A stretch of DNA of 64,000 nucleotides, from positions 6,138,001-6,202,000 of the forward strand of contig JAFREQ010000030.1 in NCBI GenBank assembly GCA_025331565.1. The letters run 5' to 3'. The number at the start of each line of letters is the position of its first letter. Position 1 is the stretch's first letter. A program made the position numbers and the translations under genes. The DNA comes from Holacanthus passer. Taxonomy: Eukaryota; Chordata; Actinopteri; Pomacanthidae. The notes beneath the pieces are model-generated. The model was not told the DNA's origin. It ran no database searches and saw only the letters and a list, made by a program, of their open reading frames with translations. Shown here in pieces: positions 37,511 through 49,593 of the stretch.

Positions 37511-37616
37511 CTCTTGAATTTGTAGATGACAAATACAGCTAAACCCACAACCACTACTGATAGCAGCATTAGCATGGCAGAGCCACTGTGGTTCTCGCTG
37601 GTGTCCACTAGGGGAG
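37511..37616 (-). CDS. sorcs1: sorcs1 window exon 14: transmembrane helix
   Basis: 106 bases, encoding APLVDTSENHSGSAM, then the hydrophobic run LMLLSVVVVGLAVFVIY, then KFKR at the cytosolic face. One membrane pass followed by a basic stop-transfer cluster, as in all SorCS receptors. Acceptor cctgtctctgcag, donor gtaaag. Confidence 0.96.
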
Positions 37617-38069
37617 CTGCAGAGACAGGAAGACAAGCATCACAGAGTGTAAGCAGCTAACAATTAACACAACGTGTATTGCCACCCATCTGAATCATGC
37701 AACGAGCACTCAACAGGATAATTGACACCTATGGAAATCATAGATGAATCATTTTAATATACAGTAGTATGGACTTCTCTTACTCTTTATCTTATAAGCC
37801 CTTTTAGGACAGTAGCAGCATCCCCAATAGGAAGAGGCACACATTGTAACGATGCTCACGCTCTGAATGTCTCTGTGTCGCTACATGGTGGGAGCCAATC
37901 AGACACAGGGTTTGGGGTTATTACTTGACTGGGGCAGCAAGAATAATAAAAATATACCTGATTGTCCACTGTATCTACTGATGTTTTATGTTCTATCCCA
38001 CTTACTACAAAAGTATAATACCCCCTCATGGGCAGCTCTAAACACGCACAGGCAGCTGTGTTTGTTTAC
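37617..38069 (-). other. sorcs1: sorcs1 intron 13
   Basis: 453 bases; nothing recognised. Confidence 0.85.
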
Positions 38070-38169
38070 CTGCAGACAGGTGTGCCGCATACACGGTGAC
38101 TTGGACTCCTGGCCGCAGTGTGAACTGGACAAGATTTTGATTTAAGGCGCTGAGCAAAACCTCAGAGAG
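38070..38169 (-). CDS. sorcs1: sorcs1 window exon 13: juxtamembrane stalk
   Basis: 100 bases, encoding LSEVLLSALNQNLVQFTLRP and GVQVTVYAAHLSA. Acceptor gtcccaacag, donor gtaaac, phase 0 to phase 1. The segment ends just before the ectodomain juxtamembrane sequence; SorCS ectodomains are known to be shed by metalloproteases near this position. Confidence 0.94.
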
Positions 38170-38804
38170 CTGTTGGGACACAGAGGGATTCCATTAGCAG
38201 TTTTATTTTGTACAAGAAACAAAATGGAACTATTGAGAAAGGTCATTTCCAAGATCATCAAAACCTCAGACTAATCCATCTGAGGTTTTCACAGTCATTT
38301 ATTAACAATGTTCTGACATTTCAGAGCAAATTTGTTTGTTATTGTGATCAATCTTTACAGATTCATCCAATTTTTTTTGTGTCAGACTGAAAAATAATTG
38401 AGTCCAAATATCACTTGCCGTTGACAGCAATTCCAAAGGTGTTCTGGTTTAAATGTGATGCCTAGTCAGTTTATAAATGGCTGCCATATACAGAGAGCAG
38501 ACAAAATAACAGAAGCTCATCACAAAATATGTTAAAAAAATGTTTGTTTGTTGTAAGTTTGCAAGATAAATCTGAGGGGTCGAGAGATTTTACCAGGATG
38601 GCGAAAAGAGGAAAAAGCATATTTCTGTAACACGAACTTTTACGTTTAGTTTTTTGATTTCTGTGATCGTTTCTTGATAAATAAGTAATTAAACAACTAA
38701 AAAAATTAAAAGCTGGGCACCGGTGAGATACACAACTGTGTCACATTAAGACTGGCTTTTAGGCCACCTGGGGGGCAGCCAAACAGGCTGAAAACACAAC
38801 ATTG

Positions 38805-38990
38805 ACATATTTTCACCTCATAAAGTTGATATGACAAACAGCTGCCTATTTACACATCCAACATACATGGAGCAGCATTAGCATTCGTTTGGAGTTGTGT
38901 TTCTGGCAGACTGCCAGCTGCTGTCAGTGAAACACAGACACCAACACACCCCTCCAGCTGGTGGAGACAAAAAGGAGCATTTCTGATATT
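38805..38990 (+). repeat. dispersed repeat family X, copy 3
   Basis: cataaagttgatatgacaaa, cagctgcctatttacacatc, acatacatggagcagcatta, gcattcgtttggagttgtgt. It shares the left part with copy 1 and the middle with copy 2. Confidence 0.6.
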
Positions 38991-39719
38991 TCCCCAAAGA
39001 CCTTTCCTTTTAATAATAAAAACTGTTAAGACATTTTAAAAAACACGTTGGCATTATTTTTGACGGCAAAAAGGACTAAATGTGATCTCAGGTGGACTCA
39101 GAGAGACCAAATGAAATGAGACATGAGGTAAAGTGACTGCATGTACAGTAGATCCAAATCAACACGGACCAAAGGACATTACAAGGATATTATAGCTTCA
39201 AAAAAGGCCATAGACTTGAATTGACACCACTCAAATGCACTTTCAACACTGAACATTATTTGTAAGTGCTGGTGACCCAAGACTAAACCACAACAACCCC
39301 ATCTGAGCTTTCCTGTTTATGTAAGAGTCTTTGTCTGTGGGACCTTTCCACTACAATGCATAATGCATAGGATGCAGCTTCACTTGATCTCTGCTTTCTA
39401 GACTGGCAAGTAACCTTCTGCACAGAGAACATCTAACTTTGATATAAATCAGGCAGATTACCCTGACCCGAAGGTAAACTATAGAAAGCAGGATTCCGAT
39501 CTCATTCACTCTAAATCTATTTCCCCACATAGATCCTTTCATGCAATTATGAATCTCTACCCCCTGGCTCTAATCCTTATGCACATGCATCTAAAAATGA
39601 AATGTGCATCTTTTTAAATGATATTCCAATACCGTAAAACTGTTTTTCTCTATTTAATCTGCACTGACGGAACAAGCACACAGTATATGAAGCTGCAGAG
39701 AGAAGAAACAAAGCTAAAC

Positions 39720-40140
39720 AAAATCCTCAGTTTTCTCTCTGCAGATCCCATTTTTTCCTCTGCAGAGGCTTCATTTATCTTATCTGCCTCATTTGCCAAA
39801 TTAATAGTGATATGAGTAATTTCTGTAGTGCTTCATCCTCCCCTTTATATTTCTTAGTTTAAATTTAGACTATGCTGTGACTAATTTCTTTTTCCCACTG
39901 TATACCAGGGTCAGTAAATCTATTATACATTCTAATAAGCGGAGCACGCTCTACACTTTTAAGATGCCAACCTTGAATGAAGATTTATTGCCGGCTTGTA
40001 GGGGAGAGGATCTTTCCAGGCGATCAAGGTGCGAGCGGGGATGGAAGAGGAAAACCAAATTGATTTCCTTCCCAGTTTCCCTCTCTACAGATGCCTGTGG
40101 AATTCTTCCCACGGATCCAACATTATTATCAGTCATTATA
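39720..40140. promoter_or_regulatory. candidate intronic regulatory block
   Basis: Repeat-free and pyrimidine-rich with ccaaattaatagtgatatga, gtgactaatttctttttccc and acattctaataagcggagca. Inference from word content only. Confidence 0.25.
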
Positions 40141-40707
40141 TATTACATGACGCTCAGAGCTAATTTGGTCCATCTTGATACGCCGGTGATTTAGTGAACT
40201 GATCAACCATGGCAATTTCTTTGTCTGGCTTTTTAGGCTCTTTCAAGACTCCGGCTCCCCTTCCACCTCAACACCCCACAGGATGTGACTTGAGGGAGTT
40301 TAAAAGTCATTCCCCCTGATAACTTGTTAATACTTGTCAGGTTTATTGATGAGTCTATTGCAGAGATTCCTCAGGCGTGTTCTAGAATTAGACTCATGGA
40401 GAGACCTGGACATGCTTCAGTAGATCAATACTGACATCTGCTGGAGGAAAGAGGAACTTAAATTTTGTATGACTTTTTTTGGGAGCAATTACTGGACAAG
40501 CTGCTGCTGGGAAAAGGGTCAACCATGACTCACAAAACAGAAAAACAGAACCAGTGTTTGAGACTTGTGTATGGGGTTATGGTAGAATTAGAATGAGGAT
40601 AACAAGGCAAATCCATCCGCCTACACAAGCACTGTGCCGGGCTGTAAAAAGGAGTGACTCTGTTGCAGACAAGGCAGTGGCAGATAGAGCAGCAGTTGTT
40701 GTCTCAC

Positions 40708-40842
40708 CTGATCTAAATGAGCAGCGTTCTTCTCTGGTTTCCCCTCAGTTAACTGTTTGTCAGGGAGAAGGAAAAACTCTGCTGCTGTGGGTAACCCAGG
40801 TAGGACGGTGACCAGAAGCTGATCCTCTCTCACGCCTGTGGC
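40708..40842 (-). CDS. sorcs1: sorcs1 window exon 12: stalk region
   Basis: 135 bases, exactly 45 codons, phase 0 at both ends, so skipping it would keep the frame. It encodes ATGVREDQLLVTVLPGLPTA, AEFFLLPDKQLTEGKPEKNA, AHLDQ. I chose the acceptor ccccatcag over an in-frame ccacag 6 bases further in because the family has an ATGV-like start here. Donor gtgaga. Confidence 0.92.
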
Positions 40843-41930
40843 CTGATGGGGAACAAGAGGGAGAAGTTAAAAAAAAAGAGGTCACGGGTTTAGGTGAAGA
40901 TGTCCCCTGGATACTAAACCTGCTTGTAATGCGTGAAATGTGAAACTGTCAAGCACTGAAAGCTGCCGTTGAATGCTTGCTTAGATTCATACATCTGTAC
41001 TAATTCTTTGATTAGATAGATCCTTATTTAAATATTTTGCCAAATTCAGATGTAATATATGTAAAAGTTTTTGTTCTGTTTGTTTAGACTCCGTTAACAT
41101 CTGAGTCACTGTATGTAAATTATAAAAAACGGGGGTTTGTAAATGAAAAAAACTTGTATTAGCACTTAAACATAGATTAATAAAAGAGCGTACCTGCAGG
41201 TGAGGGACCCGTGAGCAAAAGGAGGCCTCTGTACATGACTGTTACTATTTCTTGTTGGAAAGTCAAATGGCTCAGTGGAAATTAGGGATGTTCTAGTCAT
41301 GATATGTCCTCATAACATATGTGTACTTCAATCAAGGGCATAATTGCCACTGGAGTTTGAGGTCTCCACATTTTTATTTGTTTCAGTTTGATTTACCAGT
41401 AAAATGTTTTCTAACTGTCTAGCAACCAAAATCCAGGTGAGAGAAGCTCTGAGTTGATCAAAGTGTTGATATTCTCATTTGTGTTGCCTTCAATTAAACT
41501 CTGGGAAATTAAGCTTTACAAGCAGCTGTCAGTGTTTTTTTTTTTTAACTTGTGCCGTGTGTTTTTACAGCCCTATTTTATAGGGATAGGTTGTTGAGGC
41601 TGTATGCAGCCTGAGATGAAGACTGCAGACACTACTCGGTGCTAATGCTGATTATCAGTCATCAAAGATAAAGCAGGGAGGGACAGCGCTCTTCATAGCA
41701 AAGATGGAAATACTATGTTATTTATCATAAAGTGTGAGGTCATTGTGAAGGAAATTATGGATGATTATAGGGTATTAGTGCATCCTCAATGCAGCAATTT
41801 ACATTTTGCATGCTGTTCTTTCAGGGTTAGTGTTAACCCTAAGCAATTTTATCATAATTTGTAATCTGCCAAATTAATAAATATCGTAGCTTTCATGGAT
41901 GGATTATCATGTTAGGTCAGTTAGGTAAAT

Positions 41931-42770
41931 AATAATAATAATACTTTTTATTTGTAGCATCTTTTGTAAATACAGTACAGCTCAAAGCACTTTACAGTGG
42001 CATAAAAAACAAAAACATGATGTTGAAAATACAAAAAAAACACGAGTTCATAAAATATATATATATATATATATATATGTATAAAAAATGTATAAGAAGT
42101 AAAAATGGTAGTAGCAAGAGATAAAAACATACAACATTAAGGCTGTGCCAGCTTCCCAAGTCTATTAAAAAGAGTCACTCTCTTGCATTTAGGTCCTGGA
42201 AGCAGTATCTCCGTTTTATCTTCACTAACTTTTCAAAAAATCATCCAGTGTTTTATCAAGACCAAACAGGCAGTTAGAGATGAAAGGCCATTTGGATTAG
42301 TTGGCTCAACAGAAATATATGATCGTGTGTCATTTGCGTAACTATGGAAATTCGTATTGAACCTGTTGATGATGTGACCTAATGGAAGTATATATAAGTA
42401 AAATAGCAGGGAACCAAGACAGCATCCTCGTCCAATTCCAAATAGCAAGTCATTCTTCACAGACTAAAGAATTTTTAGGATCAAAACCAGTTTAAAGCAC
42501 TGTCACAGAGGCCAACCACCTTTCAAGACAATTAATTAAAATATTATGGCATGATGGTGCCTAATGCTGGGTTTAGATCTAAAAAGGATCAGGACTGACA
42601 ATTGATTAGCGTCAGTGGCACGTCTAAGACCATTTATTATTTTGACTAAGACTGTTTCTCTACTGTGGTTGGATCTAAAATCAGATTTGAACTTCACTAA
42701 AACAGTGTTCAAATTGAAAAATGTATTAAGTTGATTAAAAACTAAAAAAAAAACCTTTCTCAAAAACTTT
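41931..42770 (-). mobile_element. LINE reverse-transcriptase fragment (CR1/L2/Rex1 group), decayed
   Basis: On the minus strand three pieces run in RT order. 42763-42536 has FNQLNTFFNLN and HSRETVLVKIINGL. 42460-42233 has LGSLLFYLYILPLGHIINRF and FHSYANDTRSYISV. Below 42235, SEDKTEILLPGPKCKR follows. The catalytic box that is normally YADD reads YAND here. Frames shift between pieces. The 3' end (atgctacaaataaaaagta, then ATT repeats to 41931) is the usual tail of this LINE group. An AT run at 42054-42078 lies in the 3' region. Not functional. Confidence 0.8.
42054..42078. repeat. (AT)n microsatellite
   Basis: About 12 AT units inside the LINE 3' region. Confidence 0.95.
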
Positions 42771-43956
42771 GTTCATAAAGGGTACTTTGGATATAGGCCT
42801 GTGATTACTAACGATGTTTTCATCTAGAGTTCGCTTCTTTATAAGAGGCTTCATTGCCGTAGTCTTAAAGGCAGTAAGAAAGATACCCATTTCTAATGAA
42901 GTGTTAATTATCTTTAGGATAGAGGGAGGAAAGCTGTTATATACATTCTTGAGGAATTTGCTAGGGACTGGATCAAGAGACCAAGTGGAGGAGGATGTTT
43001 GAGCTACAAACTTAGGAAGGTCGGTATGTGAAATACTGGTAGAGCATTTAAAAGCTGGAGGGTTGTTTTGGGGTGTGTCACCAAGATTATTAGCCTTTCC
43101 TTTAGGAGCATCATGTCGCCGTATTTGGATGCATATTTGCTGTTCTACTCAAAGGTACAACGAACAGAGAGCATGCAATTTACTGAATGTTTTCACTGAT
43201 TCCTGCAAAAGCCTCTGTTCTTGTTCCAGCTTTTGCATGGGTTTGCTGCAGTGAATCTTGTGAATGTTTAAAGCTATCATGTCATATTTTCATCTGAACG
43301 TGTTTTTTTTGTTTTTTTGGTGTTCTGCCTTCCAGGCTGGGGTTGTCATGAAAAAGTGATGTCAGTAACAAATAACAAAACAGACATGTTCACTGAAGAC
43401 TGAAGAGCCGGGTATATTTTTGGCATCAATTTTGATTTTGCAGGATCAAAAAGTGTGAAAATATGATGCAAGGCCCAGATTGCTTCTTCCTAGGAATCAG
43501 AAAAGTATTGACGTTCCGAGGATGTTGTTAAAAAACCAGAAAGTTAATGAGGCAAAATCTGTACCTGACATGTCATGTGTGGGTTTGAAACATGTCTTCA
43601 ACTTGACAGGTTGAAGAGCACTCGACTCCAAGCTTCCCTTCAGGTCAATGCAGAGCACACATTAGGCACATACTGACATTTATTCTTCCGTACACTTCAT
43701 CCACATCCTCGTTACTGTATGGCCCTGAACTCAGGGTGTGTACGTGAGCCACTGCTATCAGAATGTTCTTGAACTGTATTTTTACCCCTCTCCACTCTCC
43801 TGCCTTGTCATTTATCATCATAAAAGTCAGATTCATGTCTCAAAGCCTCTGGGAGGTCACGCTGTACTTACTGACTGCCAGAGGTCCAGTCAAGCACTGA
43901 CAGTATTTACCAGAGTAATGCAACAGTTTCCATGAAAAGACCTGAGATAGGTTTAC

Positions 43957-44069
43957 CTGGATCAGAGAGTTCTTGATGACCCGGCTCACATCCAACCTCC
44001 ATTCTGCAACATCAGGGTTGTGGTCATCCAGGTTTGATGAAAAGGCGAGCAGATGAGATCGGAAATATT
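43957..44069 (-). CDS. sorcs1: sorcs1 window exon 11: stalk region
   Basis: 113 bases. AA completes Glu, then YFRSHLLAFSSNLDDHNPDV, AEWRLDVSRVIKNSLIQ. Acceptor tccttcctgcag, donor gtaaac. The NLDDHNPDVxEWR block is conserved between SORCS1 and SORCS3. Confidence 0.95.
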
Positions 44070-45139
44070 CTGCAGGAAGGATATTTAATGTGTGTAAGAT
44101 GCTTTTACTTTACTTTCATTGCCATTAAATTCCTGTGGACCAAAATCTACCACCTTCTTTAGAAGATAATTCCAGTTTTTAGAACCAGTGTCTTATTTTC
44201 ATAGTTTAATAGTGTATTACTTCAAATCCCTACAGTAGTGAAATAGGAATGCACCAAATCCTGGTGTAAGAGAGTAAGATTACAATGAGATGTCAGAGCA
44301 TCAGACAGGTAGTGAACAAGTAAACAACAGTTCATCCAAATTATCCACACCACTATATCTGAGCTCACCTGAGATGTCAGTTATAGTAATTATGTAAGTG
44401 TACCTTTCACAAAATGTTTCACAATAAAAACTAAATAAAAATTTGAAGAAAACGAAACCATAGATCAAACCACAGACTTGAAGGTACCCTGTGGACCAAT
44501 AGTAGCGCTACCATATTTTTAGGAGTGCGTGCACATTGTGTTTTTATCATGCACAAGGATGCAAACAACAAGATACATGCCACCACTTTTCACACTGATC
44601 TACAGGTGGTGGTGGCAACTCTAGAAGCAGAGCTATAAAAGTGTTGTGAATGAGTGTATAATGGCACAGGAATTCTGTGTATGTGCTAGTACAGTATACA
44701 GTAGGTTAACATTGGACAAAGACGTTCGTCCATACTTTTTGGTGTGTGTTTATGACGGCCAGTCTGGGGATATAATTTTACCTTCTTTTTCTCCTTCAAA
44801 GATTTTCAGTTAACCTTGTGGTTGGTGTGAAGTCTGATCTGATCTGATCATCTGACTGACTATTTTTAGAGATGGCATCAAGTTCTCAGATCTCAGCAGT
44901 TAGGTGAGGTACCTTATGTATCTTCCTTGATGCTTAATAATAATTATTTATTAATACTATACATAATAGTTTATACATTATTTACAAGTCTTTTAGTACA
45001 AGTTATAATTAGCGGAATTATCCTTTAAAAATAAAACATCTCTGTGCATCTTGTTCAGTAGATTATGGTGAGACATGCTGTCAGTGTGTTTACAGAGCCT
45101 CAGAATCCCAGTGGAGATGGAGTCACCGTGTCGACTCAC
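44070..45139 (-). other. sorcs1: sorcs1 intron 10
   Basis: 1070 bases; nothing recognised beyond simple AT-rich sequence. Confidence 0.85.
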
Positions 45140-45266
45140 CGTGGACAGCAATGGTTTTTCTGTCTTGTAGAAGAGTATTCCCTGCAGACACCTGCACAGT
45201 GACTGTACTGATGCCTTCCCGGGAGAATGTGCATGCCACACTTCCCTCTAGGGTGATTACCGGCTG
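45140..45266 (-). CDS. sorcs1: sorcs1 window exon 10: membrane-proximal domain, NAGNAG acceptor
   Basis: 127 bases (124 with the second acceptor). It encodes (Q)PVITLEGSVACTFSREGIS, TVTVQVSAGNTLLQDRKTIAVH. The acceptor reads cccccagcag, so splicing can keep or drop one Gln after NNTE with no frame change. Donor gtgagt splits a Glu codon. Confidence 0.94.
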
Positions 45267-45865
45267 CTGGGGGAGAAAGAGAGAGATAGAGAAGGAAGGG
45301 GAGATGGAGAGAGTCAGAGTCTGGGGCTTCCGGTGAGAGACCCTTATCATCGGCTGGTTTCACACTGCTGTTATTTACATTACAGAGGTGTCAGCCTGCT
45401 GCACATTCACAAATACACGCGCATATGTGCACGAGCACAATTTGAGAGTTGCAAGAATCTGTGTTGTGCTGCATACAGTGCCGGGGCCCACAGAGAGTTC
45501 CCTGTGTGACACCAGCAGCTCCTTCCTGTCATTACTCACGTCCCCATTTGTTCTTCAAATAGCTATAAGATGCTAATACTGCCGCGGTTTATTACCAACT
45601 GACATAACTGGCTGTCCTTGTGGAAGGCCCCTGTTGGTGCTGAACAAACACATTTACACAACTATAATTATGAAGACAGATAGTGAGAGTGGAGCATCGC
45701 TACATATGGGGCTTCCAGTGTACAGTGCATCTGCTGCTTCAGAGCGATGGAGCTTGACTTTTTTTTTACTATTTCAAAATCATCTTACAGTTTCTTCTAG
45801 CTACAAAATAACATCTTACTAAGATTCAGTCAGCATTTTGGAAGTAGGCTTTTTTGTAAGCATTT

Positions 45866-46045
45866 TAAAGGGTTAGTTCGCACAAGCTACAAAAATCTAT
45901 TTTGTCATGTATGCTGAGCAGTTTTCAGAAGTCGTGCATTTGAAACATATGAATTCAGTCAGGGACACTTAGGTCAAGGAATTGACCATTTATAGAAAAA
46001 TGATATGGAGCTTGGATCTTGAGAAAAAAAAATGCTCTACTCTTT
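45866..46045 (+). repeat. dispersed repeat related to 14150-14370
   Basis: aagggttagttcgcacaagc, tacaaaaatctattttgtca follow the same word order as 14150-14215. The right end is not clear. Confidence 0.35.
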
Positions 46046-46254
46046 CAGGGAGCTCTCAAAGAATCAGAGCAGAACCAATGATGGAGAACTAATCCTCCCT
46101 AATCAACACATGCATTAACACTAGGGTCTTAATTAAAATGACTAAATGACTATGTCAAAAGCACATTATATAATGAAGAGGTTAGGGTGGTGGAGGAAGC
46201 ATTTACATGAGCATATCAACGCAGTCATATTAACAGTGTCAGGTTATGTATGCT

Positions 46255-46420
46255 CAGTGGCCAGTTTATTAGGTATACCTGTACAATCTAATGAATTCCA
46301 AAACAGCAGCTCTGCCATAAAATCCACTTTTATGTTGACTGTAATGTCAGGGTTTTTTTAATGCTGTCATAGAGGTGATAAGTATCTAATATTCTGCCCT
46401 CCTCAGTTATGTTAAACAAA
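46255..46420 (+). repeat. dispersed fish repeat (DNA-transposon-related)
   Basis: cagtggccagtttattaggt, atacctgtacaatctaatga, cagcagctctgccataaaat match a common fish repeat that starts CAGTGGCCACTTTATTAGGTACACCTG, from memory. Class unsure. Confidence 0.55.
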
Positions 46421-48488
46421 AAATTAAGACTGCATATAATTTGCTTCACTTTCTGTCTCAATCCACGAAAACAAGTGTAACTTATTACTTCTGTTGTTGG
46501 GTAATTAGTAAAGTTATGTAATTATTTTTTTAGAGAGTGATAATGACTAATTGATTACATGTTCCAAATAACCCAACACTGATTGTGAGTAACTGCGATA
46601 ATGTTTCTGAAAAGACACTTTGCTGTTTTCTTTTTCTTTCTTTGATGATCCCATTCACCTCCACTGCATTAGGGTGGCAGAAGAAGTTTAAAAGCTGGGG
46701 TTTAGCTATCATTCAGAAGGCTTCCTTTTTTCTGGATCATCCAGTGAATAGCAGCCAATGATTACTGCTTAAATGATCTGACTCTGCAACCAATAAAAAT
46801 AAAACAATTCTTGTTTCTTGCTTCTTGTTTGCCACCTGATGTTGATAATAGATTAGATTTTTTGAGTGGCAGTTCATTTCACAAATGCCAAATTGCGAGC
46901 AGCCTCTCCTCTTTGACTTAGTGTACAGTCCAAAGCAGTGTGCTTAAGTTTGCCTCATAAAGACATTGTGAGGAGAAGGAGGAAGAGAATTGAGCTCAAG
47001 TTAAACCATCGCCAGGAAAACTCAGACCTAAAGAATGGAATGATATACTAGACAGGTAGATCATAGAACTGAAGACTCGTTTTAAGGCGGACTAGTACGT
47101 GTTTTTGAGAGCTGCTGCTGTTTGCTTGCCTCAGTCAATCACCTTTGATGACAAGGCATTAATACATCCAGCCAGCAAACATTTATCTATTGCTGTGGAA
47201 GCTGCAGAACACGAAGCAGCAGTACAGCGGCTGTAGAGAAAGGTCACAGGGCAGACAGGGCCTTTCCATCGCTTGTTGAAGTGCTTGACGCATGCCCCAC
47301 TGACATATATGTATGACATATTTCCAAAAAGGAATCTTACAGCTGTACTGTTGAAAGATTGTTTGAGTTGGATAAAAGCTGGCATCAGGGCATGACAAAC
47401 AAGCTGAACTCCTTCTCCCTGCTCTCCTTTGAAAGAAAACTGTCTGAATCATTGGACAATAAGCTAATGAAATAATTTCCGAGTTTAACACCAAGCCCTG
47501 TCGTCTCCTGCTGTAACCATCAAAAGTAAGCTAACCAGAATTTCGTGACTGTAGTAGCCTATAGCCTATTTCAGTGTTATTGTTTGCTGTGTATAGTTTT
47601 TATTGAGCGGACAATTGGATTTTATGCTGATGTTGCTGTGTCTGCTATTTGTGTGTGTTTGTTTGATATAAACATATGTGAGTGTACGTGTGTGTATGTA
47701 TGTGGTTTATGTGGCCAGGCAATGCTCAAGTCTTATTTTTAACATTACTAAGCATGTGGGTGATGGTCTCTTCCTCGAAACCTAATGCTCCCCTCCTGCT
47801 AGAAATGTGTTTCATGTAGTGCCAACTCCACAGTCGGGGTTAGGACTTAGGTTATAGCCATGGTTAAGTGCAGCAGAGATAAGTGGTGGGGTTAGGGTAA
47901 GGCTTGTTTGATTAAACTGTGGTGCATTCAGGCAAGTATTTTGGTGAATGTATATATTTCAGAACCTGGTAAGTATGACGGCCTTGGACGGGCTAGGCCC
48001 ACCTGATTTCCTCTCTGCCCACCCACACTGTGATTTCTGCCTACATTACTGTTTCAAAGGTAGAGATACCAAAATCTGTGCACATAAAACCAAATCTATC
48101 TGCATGGCTAGATACATCTAGGGCTTGATACATCTAGGGCTTGATAGAACAATATGTTTTTTCTGACCCCTCTAACTGTGTGGGATTGACCACCTCTGCT
48201 GGCAGTACTTAGTAGGAGGAGTTTAGAGTAAAAATAAATGATTGATACACTTCACTTCATCAGTAATTAAGCTGCTTTGTGTCTCTGACAGCATGCGCCG
48301 CAATTTTTATCAAAGCCTAAATTTTTGCAACCTGGATGCACAAAAATAGCTTAACAAAATAATGATTCTCACATTTTGGAGAGAGGAACACAGCAGAGGA
48401 GTCAGCAACCTACTTAATTGCAAATGGGCAAATGAGTAACAGAAGTAAAAGCTCAGAGCGAAGTAGGGAAGTCTTGAGCATACAGTAC

Positions 48489-48622
48489 CTCGGTGTTATT
48501 TCCGATCCACCAGATGTAGGTGACCGTTCCCACTTGGCTGGGCCACAGAACAGCAGTCAGGTTCACTTCCTTATTCCTCACCGCCACAAAGGGAGCTGAG
48601 AGATGGATATACTCCAGCTGAC
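48489..48622 (-). CDS. sorcs1: sorcs1 window exon 9: membrane-proximal domain
   Basis: 134 bases. GT completes Cys, then QLEYIHLSAPFVAVRNKEVN, LTAVLWPSQVGTVTYIWWIG, NNTE. NLT and NNT are sequons. It starts the second Ig/PKD-like domain of SorCS receptors. Acceptor gcctgagtag is weaker than the others in its pyrimidine tract; donor gtactg. Confidence 0.94.
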
Positions 48623-49389
48623 CTACTCAGGCACACATATACATCACAGAGTGAACTCGATGCACTGTACCACAATGTGCAAAATGAAAAGAAACAACTT
48701 TATCGTTTCAAATGAAGGAAAAAAAAAAGGGGTGGAGAGTGGGTTTATAGGTGGGTGGGGGGGGGTGAGTTTGTTCAGAATTCTCTCCTGCGCTGGGACC
48801 GTTGGATGCCATCTGCGTGTTATTTTTCATCCGTGGCACTCCTGAGCCTGCAGTGGCTCTATTTGTTCGGCTGGCACATAGGATTGACAGATTGGTGGGG
48901 GCAACGGCGCTCCCTGATCAATAAGTCAGCTCCGTTACATCTGTCACCCCTCGAATACACCAGGGGTGGTCAGCCCCGTTACATATGAGGCTGCTGTGGG
49001 TTCTGCAAGCTGAGCGTCTGTGAAGCATAAGCTGACTTGAGTGAAAGTGTAGTGGGATTTGTTCTATCTCGCTTGTTTGTTTGGTTATGGGAGGAAAGCA
49101 TGTTCTGTGACGAGATAAAGCCCAGAACATGCTATGCTGAGTGCAGGCTGACAGCCACAATTCCACTGAATGTGATAAAAAGTGGAAAGCAGAAAGCACA
49201 AGGGCAAAAACTGAAGAATCTCCTATCTAAATAAATACATACATGTATGCCCATTTGTCATTTGGTCAGTTACAGTGCAGGAAGTAAGTATTCAACAAGT
49301 CAACATTTTTTTCAGTAAACATATTTACAGCTGTGCACATGAAATTTAGACCAGATATTGTTATTAATTAATTAATTAAATAAATAAAA

Positions 49390-49411
49390 CACACGCACAC
49401 ACACACACACA
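49390..49411 (+). repeat. short (CA)n run
   Basis: About ten CA units inside the Tc1-like remnant. Confidence 0.85.
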
Positions 49412-49545
49412 AAGAAGTCATTCCAATCCATGAAAATAGAATGACAAAGGAAAAAGTATTTAGCACAGTAAGAAAAAGCTCTAAACCAACTGATTACACT
49501 TACACCTACTTATCCTATTAGAATCATCTTGGTTAGTGCATGTTG

Positions 49546-49593
49546 TAAATTTCCCCACTGTGGGACGAATAAAGGTTTATCTTATCTTATCTT
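49546..49593 (+). mobile_element. LINE/SINE 3' tail, second copy
   Basis: Same sequence as 9226-9275 (aaatttccccactgtgggac, gaataaaggtttatc, TCTTA units), lying inside the Tc1-like element and on the same strand. The body upstream is short or decayed (about 49500-49545). Confidence 0.7.

Larger units (their letters stand above)
38170..40707 (-). other. sorcs1: sorcs1 intron 12
   Basis: 2538 bases. It holds repeat family X copy 3 and a repeat-free, TAAT-rich block (39720-40140) that may be regulatory. Confidence 0.85.
40843..43956 (-). other. sorcs1: sorcs1 intron 11
   Basis: 3114 bases. It contains a LINE fragment in the same orientation as the gene. Positions 42771-43080 look like decayed repeat but I cannot place them. 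Confidence 0.85.
45267..48488 (-). other. sorcs1: sorcs1 intron 9
   Basis: 3222 bases, the longest complete intron here. It holds two dispersed repeats (about 45866 and 46255). Confidence 0.85.
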
